From the NCBI GenBank assembly GCA_965262565.1, contig CBDHFQ010000029.1:419674-483673 (forward strand): a DNA stretch of 64,000 bases, written 5' to 3'. The notes beneath the pieces are model-generated. The model was not told where the DNA came from and searched no databases. It saw only the letters and a list, made by a program, of their open reading frames with translations. Numbering within the stretch: the stretch's first letter is position 1; every line of letters starts with the position of its first letter. A program made the translations under genes and the position numbers. The stretch is from CBDHFQ01 sp965262565 (GTDB lineage Bacteria; Bacteroidota; Bacteroidia; J057). Below, piece by piece: positions 1 to 8,942 of this stretch.

Positions 1-512
1 TCGGCTGCTTCCATCTCGGCAAAAGTTTTATCAAATCCTTCGGGTAGGAACACAGGATCATATCCGAAGCCATTTTCTCCTTTGGATTGATATATGATGC
101 TCCCTTCTACCTTACCCTCAAAAGTGAGAAAACTATGTCCATCAAAATAAGCTATCACTGTCCTGAATCGGGCATCTCTCTTCGAAATACCATCCAATGC
201 TTTCAGTAACTTATTTACATTATCACTATAGCTGGCGTTAGGACCTGCATATCTGGCTGAAAATACACCAGGTGCTCCATGTAATGCATCTACCTCCAGG
301 CCCGTATCATCTGAGAAACAAGGAATTTGACTGTGTTCAAAATAGGTTTTTGCTTTTAATTTAGCATTCCCTTCAAGCGTATGCTCCGTTTCTTCCACAT
401 CTACATCGATAGATACATCACCTAGCCCCAAGACGTTTATTTTGTCTTGTAGGATGAGTCGTATTTCTTCCAGTTTGTGTTTATTATTGGTTCCAAATAA
501 TAGTTCTTTCAT
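1..512 (-). CDS. rdgB: RdgB/HAM1-type non-canonical purine NTP pyrophosphatase, 3' end cut by the window edge
   Basis: This family hydrolyses dITP, XTP and ITP to monophosphates and keeps deaminated purines out of DNA and RNA. Reading from the ATG at 512, the protein opens with the family signature GTNNKHKLEEI (phosphate/substrate binding), then SDDTGLEV, followed by GAPGVFSARYAG and FGYDPVF near the end of the visible part. About 170 codons are seen and the frame is open to the edge, so only the C-terminus is missing. Its ATG overlaps the TGA of the upstream gene as ATGA (512-509), which implies translational coupling. Identity is secure from the signatures. Confidence 0.95.
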   Translation of the reverse strand, partial: MKELLFGTNNKHKLEEIRLILQDKINVLGLGDVSIDVDVEETEHTLEGNAKLKAKTYFEHSQIPCFSDDTGLEVDALHGAPGVFSARYAGPNASYSDNVNKLLKALDGISKRDARFRTVIAYFDGHSFLTFEGKVEGSIIYQSKGENGFGYDPVFLPEGFDKTFAEMEAA

Positions 513-1015
513 GGATGCAGTAAAAATTTCACTCGTTTGAGGATATCTATAGTTTGCTCTTGTAATTTATCGTCTGAAGTAATTTGACGGATCGTCCTGG
601 TAAAAAAAATATCTTTTTCCTTAAGTAAAAGGGAAGGGGGCAAATTGGAATACACCTCTTCTTTAAATCCTCCGAAAAAAATCCCTACTTCCATAGGCAT
701 ATCTGAAAGGTCATAACTTACTTGTGATCCTGACATGAGTCCAAATCCCACCTGGGCGGGAGAAATACCAGCCTGAATAATCATACTTTTCAAGCTACTG
801 GTCAATTGCTTGTTTGAAAATTCATCTTCTTCCAGAATTAAGGCTACAACGGATTGTTTCTTTACTTTCCAGATAATATTCGGACCGTCGTTAAACCGAG
901 AAGAGGTATGAGAAACTCCAGAAGCTGTCTCAACCGCTGAGCGTTCCTCAACATCAGGAATATGGAAGAATACAGGACCATATAGGCGGAGAATATCTTC
1001 GTGAGAAAATTTCAT
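509..1015 (-). CDS. Hypothetical protein, possible Bacteroidota HolD (DNA polymerase III psi)-like subunit
   Basis: A 168-residue soluble protein with no signal peptide or membrane segment. It is translationally coupled to rdgB by a 4-base overlap. I do not recognise a named domain with certainty. The layout is a variable N-terminus, a hydrophobic strand (VVALILEEDEF, ~51-61), a helix ending in AGISPAQVGFG, a second strand (EVGIFFGG) and a C-terminal segment IFFTRTIRQITSDDKLQEQ. This recalls a short Bacteroidota family with the uracil-glycosylase-like fold of HolD/psi, but that is pattern memory, not a search. Coupling to a nucleotide-pool sanitiser would suit a replication role. An unrelated conserved hypothetical is equally possible. 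Confidence 0.75.
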   Translation of the reverse strand: MKFSHEDILRLYGPVFFHIPDVEERSAVETASGVSHTSSRFNDGPNIIWKVKKQSVVALILEEDEFSNKQLTSSLKSMIIQAGISPAQVGFGLMSGSQVSYDLSDMPMEVGIFFGGFKEEVYSNLPPSLLLKEKDIFFTRTIRQITSDDKLQEQTIDILKRVKFLLHP

Positions 1016-1079
1016 GTGATGAAAAACAGGGAATTAATCGAAAAAAGCAAATGAGAAATAATAAGATTAGAGATAAATT

Positions 1080-1108
1080 AAATATCTATTTAAGATATTT
1101 CGAATATC
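1080..1108. promoter_or_regulatory. Overlapping AT-rich inverted repeats in a divergent intergenic region
   Basis: AAATATC (1080-1086) and GATATTT (1094-1100) form a 7-bp inverted repeat with a 7-base spacer. The second arm also forms GATATT-tcg-AATATC (1094-1108). The three half-sites lie between the minus gene starting at 1015 and the phytochrome start near 1182, so they could be an operator. AT-rich sequence gives such dyads by chance, so confidence is low. Confidence 0.25.
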
Positions 1109-1181
1109 ATAAAAATTAAATTAAATACCATTTTGAACAATGAAATGTATATATTGGTAATTAATATTACATTAGGAATTA

Positions 1182-3455
1182 TTGATCTCCTATATGAAAA
1201 TGATGTATCAAAAAGCTGACCTCACGAATTGTGATAGGGAATTAATCCATATCATTAATACAGTACAGCAATTTGGTTTTTTATTAGTTGTGGATCTGGA
1301 ATTGAACACAATATTACAGGCTAGTGAGAATGCCATTTTATTTTTGAATCTCCCTTTAGAAAAGGTATTACATACATCTATACATCATATTTTTCCTGAT
1401 GACATTATACAAAAAATTAAGGGTGAACTGAATAAAAAGGATGCTTCCTTATTAAGATACTCGGAATTAAAGATAAATGAAAAGACTTTTGAGTTGTTTT
1501 TACATCAGCACAAACATTATTATTTACTGGAATTTGAAGAAGAATTAGAATCGATTCCCAAGATCGCTAGCCAGGTAATGCTGGCAGAGGCCATCGAAGT
1601 AATTCACAAGTCTGATGATATTCCTACCCTCCTGGAATGTACAGTTAAAGAATTAAAAAGAATTTCAGGTTTTGATAGGGTGATGCTCTATCAATTTGAT
1701 AAATACTGGAATGGAGAAGTCATAGCTGAATCAGTCAGAGATGATTGGGAAGCCTATCTGGGACTACATTATCCCGCATCAGATATTCCTCTTCCCGCCA
1801 GAGAAATCTACAAGAAAACCTGGGTTAGAATCATTTATGATGTCGAAACGCCTCAGGTCCCTATTGTGCCTTATCCTAATCCAATTACTGAAGGCCCACT
1901 GGATCTTACCCACTTAGTGATGCGAGGAGTTTCTCCCATACATATTGAGTATTTAAATAATATGGGCGTAAAATCCACGATGTCTATAGCTATCATTATA
2001 AATGATAAATTATGGGGATTGATATCTTTTCACCATGCTTCCCCCCGAAAAATTAATCCCAATGTCAGGGAAGCCTGCAATTTAATAGGAAAGGTTTTCT
2101 CCAGTACCTTAAGTCTTAGAATTACGGAAGAGATAATGATAGAAGAAAAGCGGGTGAAAGAGGTAAGATTTAAGTTGGAAGAGCAAATCCGTAAATATAA
2201 AAATATTGAAAATGGATTATTGAAAGGAGAAGTCGTTCTGACTGACATCAATAATGCAGATGGAGCAGCTCTTTATGTTAATAACAAATGGTACTTAGTC
2301 GGAAACACACCCGAAGAAACAGATCTGCACGAACTGGCATATTGGATAAAAGATAAATTTAGGGATCTTCTGTTTTACACAGATAATTTATCCTCACAAT
2401 TTGAAAACGCGATTAATTATAAAGAGGTAGCTTCTGGTTTATTAGCAGTTGATATAACTGCGGATGAGTTTGATTGTATATGCTGGTTTAAAGCTGAAAG
2501 ATTGAAAACAGTCCATTGGGGAGGGAACCCTGAACAAGCAAAAATAATGACTGCTGGAGGAACCCAATTACATCCCAGGACATCTTTTAAAAAATGGAAA
2601 GAAATCGTAAAAAATCATTCAGATCCATGGAAGCCCTTAGAAATAGAGAAAGCTAAGAAGTTGGCTAATAACATTCTCCAATTAATTGTAAAGGAGTTTA
2701 GCGAACTGAGAGAGCTTAACCAACAATTGCAAGAAGCTATAGAAGAAGTGGAAGTCTTTAGTTATGCGATTTCCCACGATTTAAGGGCGCCATTGCGAAG
2801 TTTGGACGGATTTGCTGAAATACTATTAGAAGATTACCAGGAGTTACTAGATGATTATGGAAGAAACCTCCTTGTGGAACTGGGAACATGTGCCAGGGAA
2901 ATGAACGTAATGGTAGAAGATATCCTGGAGTATTCTAAAATTTCGATACAGGCTGAAAGAATGCAATTACTGGATGTGCCCCAATTAATTAGGCCATTAT
3001 TTGAGACCCTTAAAAATGTAGGAGATTTCCCTAATGCCACACTAAAGTTCAAGCCTATGCCCAAGGCTTTTGGCGATAAAACATTTATAAAATTATTACT
3101 TCAGAATTTATTATCCAATAGCTTAAAATATTCGAGCCATAAGAATCCTCAAGTTATACTTGCTGGAGGATTTAGTCAGGAAAAAGAAGATATTTTTTTT
3201 ATCAGAGACTACGGAATAGGAGTAGATGAAAAAGATGTCAATCGAATTTTTAACTTATTCGTAAGGATTGACCCTAAAGAACAGTATGAAGGATATGGAG
3301 TAGGCTTAGCTTTTGCAAAAAGAATCGTTCAAAAACATCAAGGAAGAATTTGGGTGGAAAGTGTAAAAGGAGAAGGGGCTACTTTCTATTTTGCGTTACC
3401 AAGGTACAAAAATGGAGGAGTATGGGACTTAATTAATCATGTAAATAATGAATAA
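1182..3455 (+). CDS. Bacteriophytochrome sensor histidine kinase (PAS-GAF-PHY-HisKA-HATPase)
   Basis: A 757-residue red/far-red light sensor kinase. The PAS domain carries the biliverdin-attachment Cys17 in LTNCDRELIHI. The GAF domain has PASDIPLPAR (~200) and the SPIHIEYL stretch. The PHY tongue shows WGG and PRTSF. The kinase has the H-box SHDLRAPLR with His532, an N-box (NLLSNSLKY) and G-boxes DYGIGV and GYGVGLA. All bilin-binding and catalytic motifs are present, so it should be a photoactive kinase with biliverdin, presumably cytoplasmic. The called start is TTG at 1182 with AGGA just upstream; ATG at 1194 or 1200 is possible and keeps Cys17. It overlaps the next gene by 8 bases. Confidence 0.95.
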   Translation: MISYMKMMYQKADLTNCDRELIHIINTVQQFGFLLVVDLELNTILQASENAILFLNLPLEKVLHTSIHHIFPDDIIQKIKGELNKKDASLLRYSELKINEKTFELFLHQHKHYYLLEFEEELESIPKIASQVMLAEAIEVIHKSDDIPTLLECTVKELKRISGFDRVMLYQFDKYWNGEVIAESVRDDWEAYLGLHYPASDIPLPAREIYKKTWVRIIYDVETPQVPIVPYPNPITEGPLDLTHLVMRGVSPIHIEYLNNMGVKSTMSIAIIINDKLWGLISFHHASPRKINPNVREACNLIGKVFSSTLSLRITEEIMIEEKRVKEVRFKLEEQIRKYKNIENGLLKGEVVLTDINNADGAALYVNNKWYLVGNTPEETDLHELAYWIKDKFRDLLFYTDNLSSQFENAINYKEVASGLLAVDITADEFDCICWFKAERLKTVHWGGNPEQAKIMTAGGTQLHPRTSFKKWKEIVKNHSDPWKPLEIEKAKKLANNILQLIVKEFSELRELNQQLQEAIEEVEVFSYAISHDLRAPLRSLDGFAEILLEDYQELLDDYGRNLLVELGTCAREMNVMVEDILEYSKISIQAERMQLLDVPQLIRPLFETLKNVGDFPNATLKFKPMPKAFGDKTFIKLLLQNLLSNSLKYSSHKNPQVILAGGFSQEKEDIFFIRDYGIGVDEKDVNRIFNLFVRIDPKEQYEGYGVGLAFAKRIVQKHQGRIWVESVKGEGATFYFALPRYKNGGVWDLINHVNNE

Positions 3456-3912
3456 ACCAGACTTGATTTATGTAGATGACAATTCGCGAGATCGTCTGTT
3501 ATTGGAACGAGTAGTAAAAAAGTATACAACTCTAGAAAATTATCTCATTCTAACAGATGGAGAAGAGTTGGTAGATTATATTGCTTTTTATGATAAAGAT
3601 TCTGAGAATGGGGTATACATAGATGCATATTTCCCAAGCGTTATATTATTAGATGTAAAAATGCCCAAAATTACGGGATTAGAAACATTGGTTGAAATTA
3701 GAAAGCATGAAAAAGCTAAATTTATTCCGGTAGTCATGCTAAGTCATTCTTATTTGACATCAGACATCCAAATGGCATTTGAATTAGGCGCAAATGGCTA
3801 TCTCGTTAAACCCAAAAAATTTCAATCATTTAAATCTCAAATACTTACTGTATGCGAATTTTGGCTAAAAGAAAATGTATTGCCATATAAAGATTTCCAG
3901 GACAGAACATGA
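3448..3912 (+). CDS. Single-domain response regulator, probable phytochrome partner (Rcp1-like)
   Basis: A stand-alone receiver domain of 154 residues. The acidic pocket is VDD (10-11), the phosphoacceptor is Asp69 in LLDVKMP, the switch Ser is in MLSHS and the conserved Lys121 is in LVKPKK. There is no output domain, as in the Rcp1-type regulators that accept phosphate from phytochrome kinases. The start overlaps the kinase end by 8 bases and the stop overlaps the next regulator, so the three genes should be one coupled operon. How the signal leaves this protein (protein contact or phosphorelay) cannot be told from sequence. Confidence 0.92.
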   Translation: MNKPDLIYVDDNSRDRLLLERVVKKYTTLENYLILTDGEELVDYIAFYDKDSENGVYIDAYFPSVILLDVKMPKITGLETLVEIRKHEKAKFIPVVMLSHSYLTSDIQMAFELGANGYLVKPKKFQSFKSQILTVCEFWLKENVLPYKDFQDRT

Positions 3913-4433
3913 AAAAGAGTATCTTATTATATGAAGACAATGATCGCGATGTGATTCTCATAAAACATCACCTTAATGCGCTCCCATATAAAGTAGACCT
4001 ATTTCATGTCAAGAATAGGGCAGAGTTTGCAAAGACCCTTTATGAAATTAAGATAGATCTGATCCTTTCAGACTATAATGTTCCTGATTTTTCTGGATTG
4101 GATGCGCTTCAATATACTTTTCAGCATTATCCTTATATCCCTTTTGTCTTTGTTACGGGTACCGTAAATAATGAAGAGTTAGCTGCTGAAACCATTCTCA
4201 GAGGTGCTTCAGGATATGTGTTAAAAAATAATCTCAATAGATTAGTAGAGGTCCTCATTAACTTACTAGCCTTATCTGCCGGAAGAACAGAACGAATGGC
4301 AAGAGTTTTTAATCAAATCAGAAACAATCACGAAACTTTGGACAGACTCGGAGAATATTTGAATCGACTTGATCGCCTCAATGAAACATGGGAGGAGTTT
4401 GGCTCGGAAAATCCTGAAGAAAAACAACATTAA
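3909..4433 (+). CDS. Second receiver-domain response regulator with charged C-terminal tail
   Basis: Residues 1-120 are a CheY-like receiver with acidic EDND at 9-12, phosphoacceptor Asp55 in LILSDYNVPD, Thr83 in VTGT and Lys106 in YVLKNN. Residues ~125-174 form a charged helical tail rich in Arg, Asn and Glu with no recognised output domain; it may dimerise or bind a partner. The start overlaps the preceding regulator by 4 bases (ATGA), placing it third in the phytochrome operon. Two receivers behind one kinase suggest a branched or competing phosphotransfer; that is inference. Confidence 0.9.
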   Translation: MKKSILLYEDNDRDVILIKHHLNALPYKVDLFHVKNRAEFAKTLYEIKIDLILSDYNVPDFSGLDALQYTFQHYPYIPFVFVTGTVNNEELAAETILRGASGYVLKNNLNRLVEVLINLLALSAGRTERMARVFNQIRNNHETLDRLGEYLNRLDRLNETWEEFGSENPEEKQH

Positions 4434-4487
4434 TTCCTTACATACGGTGCTTCTCTTTTACCAGGGATTGATATCGTTGAAAAGTGA

Positions 4488-4832
4488 TTAAACGGAAAAA
4501 GAAGTACCACAACCACAGGTATCGGCTGCATTAGGGTTATTAAAGATAAACCCTCTGTCATTTAGCCCATGTTGATAATCAACCTCCATCCCCAAAATAT
4601 ATAATTCATGTCTCTTATCTACGACGACCTGTATTGAATCTACATGATAGAGGTGATCAAAATCTGTACGCTTATCAAATGTTAACAAATATGACAGTCC
4701 TGAACAGCCACCTCCCTCTACACCGATTCGAAGAAATGTCTTTTCTTGATCCTCTTCCCGCTGCTGTATGTGTTTAATCTCCTCTATTGCACTTGCGGTA
4801 AAAGTAATGACTTGTGTACTAATGTCAGCCAT
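4488..4832 (-). CDS. HesB/IscA-type iron-sulfur cluster assembly protein
   Basis: A 114-residue A-type carrier or scaffold that passes Fe-S clusters to apo-proteins. The three cluster ligands are all present: Cys43 in GGGCSGLSY, and Cys106 and Cys108 in the C-terminal CGCG. Length is normal for the family. It stands alone on the minus strand, convergent with the response regulators and divergent from mutA. Which A-type protein it corresponds to (IscA, ErpA or SufA) cannot be settled without a tree, so no symbol is given. Confidence 0.93.
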   Translation of the reverse strand: MADISTQVITFTASAIEEIKHIQQREEDQEKTFLRIGVEGGGCSGLSYLLTFDKRTDFDHLYHVDSIQVVVDKRHELYILGMEVDYQHGLNDRGFIFNNPNAADTCGCGTSFSV

Positions 4833-4880
4833 ATCTCAAATACATTGATTAGTTTGTAAGTGAAACGTAAATTTACACAA

Positions 4881-4888
4881 TAAGTTTG
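4881..4888 (+). promoter_or_regulatory. Candidate -7 box (TAAGTTTG) for the mutAB operon
   Basis: TAAGTTTG matches the Bacteroidota -7 consensus TAnnTTTG and lies 13 bases before the mutA ATG, which would give a very short leader. The nearest upstream TTTG (4853-4856) is 24 bases away, longer than the usual spacing, so support is partial. Confidence 0.3.
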
Positions 4889-4901
4889 AATCTATCATTC
4901 C

Positions 4902-6755
4902 ATGTCCCACATACCTCCACATTCTGATCAAGATTTATTCCAGGACTTCCAACCGATGACCATGGAAAGCTGGAAACAAAAAATTCTAAAGGATCTTAAA
5001 GGGAAACCTTACGAAACCCTCCAGTGGAAATTGGAAACGGGACAGCAGATAGAACCGTTTTATACCAGACATGATCTGGAAGGCTTGCAGAATATGAATA
5101 CTTTTCCCGGGGAGTACCCCTTTATCCGAGGGAGTATATTTCATCGGGAACAGGCTGACTGGCAAATCGTTCAACAAATTCCCTTAGATCATTCAGCCGA
5201 AGCGACTCAAGTAATCAAGGAAGCTTTACTAGCGGATGTTGGCGCTTTCGATATCATGGCCAGGCAAGCTCCTATTGATCCCGAATCCTTGATGTCAATA
5301 TGGGAAGAAGTAGATATTCACAAACAAGCTATTCATATTGGCAGGAATTCTGATCCATTAGCGATCATTGAACATATAGCTGAACGAATAGAAGAAAAAG
5401 GTCAACGAAGAGAATGGCTGACAGGAACCTTGCTGAATGATCCCTTAGCCTTAGCAGCCCAAAAAGAAAAGCTTCCTACGGAGATTGATTGGGAATATAT
5501 TAAGGAAGTCATTTTTGCGGGAGAAAAGCATCCTTATTTTAAAGCTTTAGGGTTGGATCTTTCTTACGTTTATGAACGTGGTGGGAATGTCGTACAGGAA
5601 TTGGCTTATGCTATTGCTAGTTTAGTTGCTTATGCAGATCACCTTGTTACAGAAGAATCTGGCTTGAATGTAACACAGGTACTGGCGAATGTAGCTTATA
5701 GATTTAACATTGGCGGTAGCTTTTTACTGGAAGTAGCGAAATTGAGGGCTTTTCGATGGTTATACGCTAAAGTGGTTGCAGCATACGGCATAGATCAGGC
5801 AGAATACCAATCGCCCTTTGTTATCGCCCAAACTGGAATAAGAAATAAATCCACGTATGAGGAGCATACTAATATCTTACGCCAGACGTCCGAAGTGATT
5901 TCTGCAATTTTCGGTGGAGCCAACGCGGTAGTTACCTCACCTTTCGATGCGCTATCAAATGATGGAAACCCATTTTCTCATCGGATGGCCAGGAATATTC
6001 AGCATATTCTTAAACAAGAAGCTTATTTGAATAAAGTGGTGGACCCAGCTGGCGGATCGTATTATTTGGAAACCCTCACTCATCAATTAGCGAAAGAAGC
6101 ATGGTCCCATTTTCAGGAAATAGAAAAGATGGGAGGATTTATGGTCGCCATCCAGGAAAATAAGATATCATCAGCTATAGAGGAAAATGCGAAACAACAG
6201 CTAGAAGCCCTTTACCAACAGAAAAAGGTGCTTATTGGGGTAAATCGCTATATCAATCCACAGGAATTAAAGCGTTCTGTGTCCATATCTGAAGATCATC
6301 GATTAGCTAGCGAACTGGAAGGTATGAGGGCTAAGAATGATCAATTATTGTCGGAAAAAGGAAACAGATTAAAAGTATTATTATGGAAGGTGGGAGTAGA
6401 GAACATACTCACTCAGCAGATGGAAAGCAGTAAACAGCTATGGCTGTCTGTAGGATTTGAGGTAGAGGTATGGGAATGTGCCAATGAGGAAATACCAGAA
6501 TCTGACGTAAAAGATCAATTATCCCGACTACTTCCCGAACTTATCGTCCTTCACACAACAGAAGAATGGGCTGATGTATATGGAAGTCGCTGGGGTAAGA
6601 TCATTCGGGATCATTCAGATGCAATTGCCCTGAGCAAAATGAATAATGGCTCCCTGGCATATATGGAGGTAAAGGAAAGAGAAGAATTAAACGACCATGT
6701 TAATGATGGTAGTATTTTGTCAACTGTTTGGGAAAAATTATATAATAATAATTGA
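4902..6755 (+). CDS. mutA: Methylmalonyl-CoA mutase small (beta) subunit
   Basis: A 617-residue non-catalytic partner of the B12 enzyme that interconverts L-methylmalonyl-CoA and succinyl-CoA. It shares the TIM-barrel fold of MutB (compare NPFSHRMARN and DPAGGSYYLE near 370-410). The C-terminal Rossmann-like part lacks the cobalamin DxHxxG motif, as expected for MutA. The gene is followed 15 bases later by mutB. The split two-subunit form is common in Bacteroidota. With the acyl-CoA carboxylase beta subunit at 51.9 kb it fits a propionyl-CoA to succinyl-CoA route. Confidence 0.95.
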   Translation: MSHIPPHSDQDLFQDFQPMTMESWKQKILKDLKGKPYETLQWKLETGQQIEPFYTRHDLEGLQNMNTFPGEYPFIRGSIFHREQADWQIVQQIPLDHSAEATQVIKEALLADVGAFDIMARQAPIDPESLMSIWEEVDIHKQAIHIGRNSDPLAIIEHIAERIEEKGQRREWLTGTLLNDPLALAAQKEKLPTEIDWEYIKEVIFAGEKHPYFKALGLDLSYVYERGGNVVQELAYAIASLVAYADHLVTEESGLNVTQVLANVAYRFNIGGSFLLEVAKLRAFRWLYAKVVAAYGIDQAEYQSPFVIAQTGIRNKSTYEEHTNILRQTSEVISAIFGGANAVVTSPFDALSNDGNPFSHRMARNIQHILKQEAYLNKVVDPAGGSYYLETLTHQLAKEAWSHFQEIEKMGGFMVAIQENKISSAIEENAKQQLEALYQQKKVLIGVNRYINPQELKRSVSISEDHRLASELEGMRAKNDQLLSEKGNRLKVLLWKVGVENILTQQMESSKQLWLSVGFEVEVWECANEEIPESDVKDQLSRLLPELIVLHTTEEWADVYGSRWGKIIRDHSDAIALSKMNNGSLAYMEVKEREELNDHVNDGSILSTVWEKLYNNN

Positions 6756-6770
6756 TGTAGTATTCAATAC

Positions 6771-8942
6771 ATGATGATGAAGCGACCTGATTTTAGTCAA
6801 TTGCCTTTTGAGTTTGATCGCCAGCTACAGGGATCAACATTTGAACAAAGTGAAGGAGCATCTTTTTGGGAAACAGCTGAAGGAATTACATTAAAAGCGC
6901 TGTATACTGCTTCTGATCTTCACGCACTGAATCATTTAGACTTCGTAGCGGGTATTCCTCCTTTTTTACGAGGACCTTATTCTGCCATGTATACCATCAG
7001 GCCCTGGACCATACGTCAGTATGCTGGATTTTCCACCGCAGAAGAATCTAATGCTTTTTACCGTAGGAATTTGGCAGCAGGACAAAAAGGCTTGTCAGTT
7101 GCTTTTGATTTGGCTACGCACAGAGGGTATGATTCTGATCACGAACGGGTAACTGGGGATGTCGGAAAAGCAGGGGTGGCGATAGATACGGTAGAAGATA
7201 TGAAGATTTTATTTGATCAGATTCCCCTGGAGCAAATGTCAGTATCCATGACAATGAATGGTGCCGTCATTCCGGTAATGGCCTTTTTTATCGTTGCTGC
7301 AGAAGAACAGGGGGTGGCTTCAGAAAAACTGCGAGGTACCATTCAGAACGATATTTTGAAGGAGTTCATGGTTCGAAATACTTATATTTATCCTCCGGCT
7401 CCTTCTATGCGAATCATAGGAGATATTTTCGCCTACACAGCGGCCCATATGCCAAAATTTAACTCTATATCCATTAGTGGGTATCACATGCATGAGGCAG
7501 GGGCTACGGCCGATTTGGAATTGGCATATACCTTAGCTGATGGATGGGAGTATATTCGCACTGGCTTGGCGGCGGGATTATCTATTGATGATTTTGCTCC
7601 TCGGCTTTCATTTTTCTGGGCGATAGGAATGAATTTCTTTATGGAAATAGCCAAATTGAGAGCAGGGAGATTGCTTTGGGCCAAGATTGTCAAGTCATTT
7701 CAGCCGCAAAATCCTAAGTCCATGTCCTTACGAACTCACTGCCAGACTTCTGGATGGAGTTTAACAGAACAAGATCCGTTCAATAATATTACCAGGACAT
7801 GCGTAGAGGCCATGGCAGCTGTCTTTGGACACACGCAATCCTTACATACCAATTCCTTCGATGAAGCGATCGCCCTACCCACAGATTTTTCAGCTCGTAT
7901 CGCCAGAAATACTCAATTATTTTTGATGGAGGAGACGGATATGACGAAAGCGATAGATCCCTGGGCAGGTTCTTATTATGTAGAGGCCTTGACGCATGAA
8001 TTAGCTCATAAAGCCTGGAAATTGATACAGGAAGTGGAGAGTTATGGAGGGATGGCCAAAGCAATAGAAGAGGGGATTCCCAAAATGCGGATAGAAGAAG
8101 CAGCTACACGTAAGCAGGCTCGAATAGATTCAGCTAAGGATGTGATTATTGGCGTTAATGCGTATCAGTCGTCTCATGATCCCGATTTCGATATTTTGGA
8201 GGTGGATAATGCGGCAGTTCGTGAGTCCCAATTAAGAAGGTTAGCGGAGGTGAAGGTGTCCCGCTCTGAAGGAGAAGTCTCAGACACATTGGCACAACTT
8301 ACCCAGGCAGCCCAGGAAGGAAATGCTAATCTACTGGCTATGGCTGTACAGGCAGCCAGAAAGCGTGCGACTTTAGGAGAGATTTCTATGGCTCTGGAAA
8401 AGGTATTTGGTCGATATCAGCCCACCATCAAAGCTGTTTCAGGGGTGTATGCCCATGAAGCTCAACAAAATGAAAGCTATGTCAAAGCTGTGGCCTTATC
8501 TGACGCTTTTGCCGATATGGAAGGACGACGCCCTCGAATTATGGTAGCTAAAATGGGGCAAGATGGGCATGATAGGGGGGCAAAAGTAATCGCTACCGGA
8601 TTTGCGGACGTTGGATTTGATGTAGACATAGGTCCTTTATTCCAAATGCCGATAGAGGTAGCCAGACAAGCAGCAGAAAATGATGTGCATGTAGTAGGTG
8701 TTTCAAGTTTGGCCGCGGGACACAAAACATTGGTTCCGGAATTAATACAATCATTAGCTGAATTAGGGAGAGAGGATATCAAAGTGGCTGTAGGTGGTGT
8801 GATTCCTAAAAAAGATTATGAATTCCTTTATCAGCAGGGAGTAATAGGTATATTCGGACCTGGAACCATTCTTTCCGAAGCAGCAATTTCGATATTGGAA
8901 CACTTAACTGAAGATACCAGAGAAGTAAGCAAGGTCGAATGA
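6771..8942 (+). CDS. mutB: Methylmalonyl-CoA mutase large (alpha) catalytic subunit
   Basis: A 723-residue adenosylcobalamin-dependent subunit. The N-terminal TIM barrel carries the substrate-channel region RPWTIRQYAGF (~75-90) and SVAFDLATHRGYDSDH. The C-terminal B12 domain has DGHDRG with the cobalt-ligating His600. The VSSLAAGHKT and GGVIP segments complete the B12 fold. Full length for the family. The start is ATG at 6771; a second ATG follows at 6774. Its TGA overlaps the ATG of the zinc-protease-like gene (8939-8942), so the RimK module may be co-translated with the mutase. Confidence 0.97.
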   Translation: MMMKRPDFSQLPFEFDRQLQGSTFEQSEGASFWETAEGITLKALYTASDLHALNHLDFVAGIPPFLRGPYSAMYTIRPWTIRQYAGFSTAEESNAFYRRNLAAGQKGLSVAFDLATHRGYDSDHERVTGDVGKAGVAIDTVEDMKILFDQIPLEQMSVSMTMNGAVIPVMAFFIVAAEEQGVASEKLRGTIQNDILKEFMVRNTYIYPPAPSMRIIGDIFAYTAAHMPKFNSISISGYHMHEAGATADLELAYTLADGWEYIRTGLAAGLSIDDFAPRLSFFWAIGMNFFMEIAKLRAGRLLWAKIVKSFQPQNPKSMSLRTHCQTSGWSLTEQDPFNNITRTCVEAMAAVFGHTQSLHTNSFDEAIALPTDFSARIARNTQLFLMEETDMTKAIDPWAGSYYVEALTHELAHKAWKLIQEVESYGGMAKAIEEGIPKMRIEEAATRKQARIDSAKDVIIGVNAYQSSHDPDFDILEVDNAAVRESQLRRLAEVKVSRSEGEVSDTLAQLTQAAQEGNANLLAMAVQAARKRATLGEISMALEKVFGRYQPTIKAVSGVYAHEAQQNESYVKAVALSDAFADMEGRRPRIMVAKMGQDGHDRGAKVIATGFADVGFDVDIGPLFQMPIEVARQAAENDVHVVGVSSLAAGHKTLVPELIQSLAELGREDIKVAVGGVIPKKDYEFLYQQGVIGIFGPGTILSEAAISILEHLTEDTREVSKVE

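Noticed and set aside
7484..7693. Antisense frames within mutB
   Set aside because: They are shadows of a strongly conserved coding sequence and have no independent signals.
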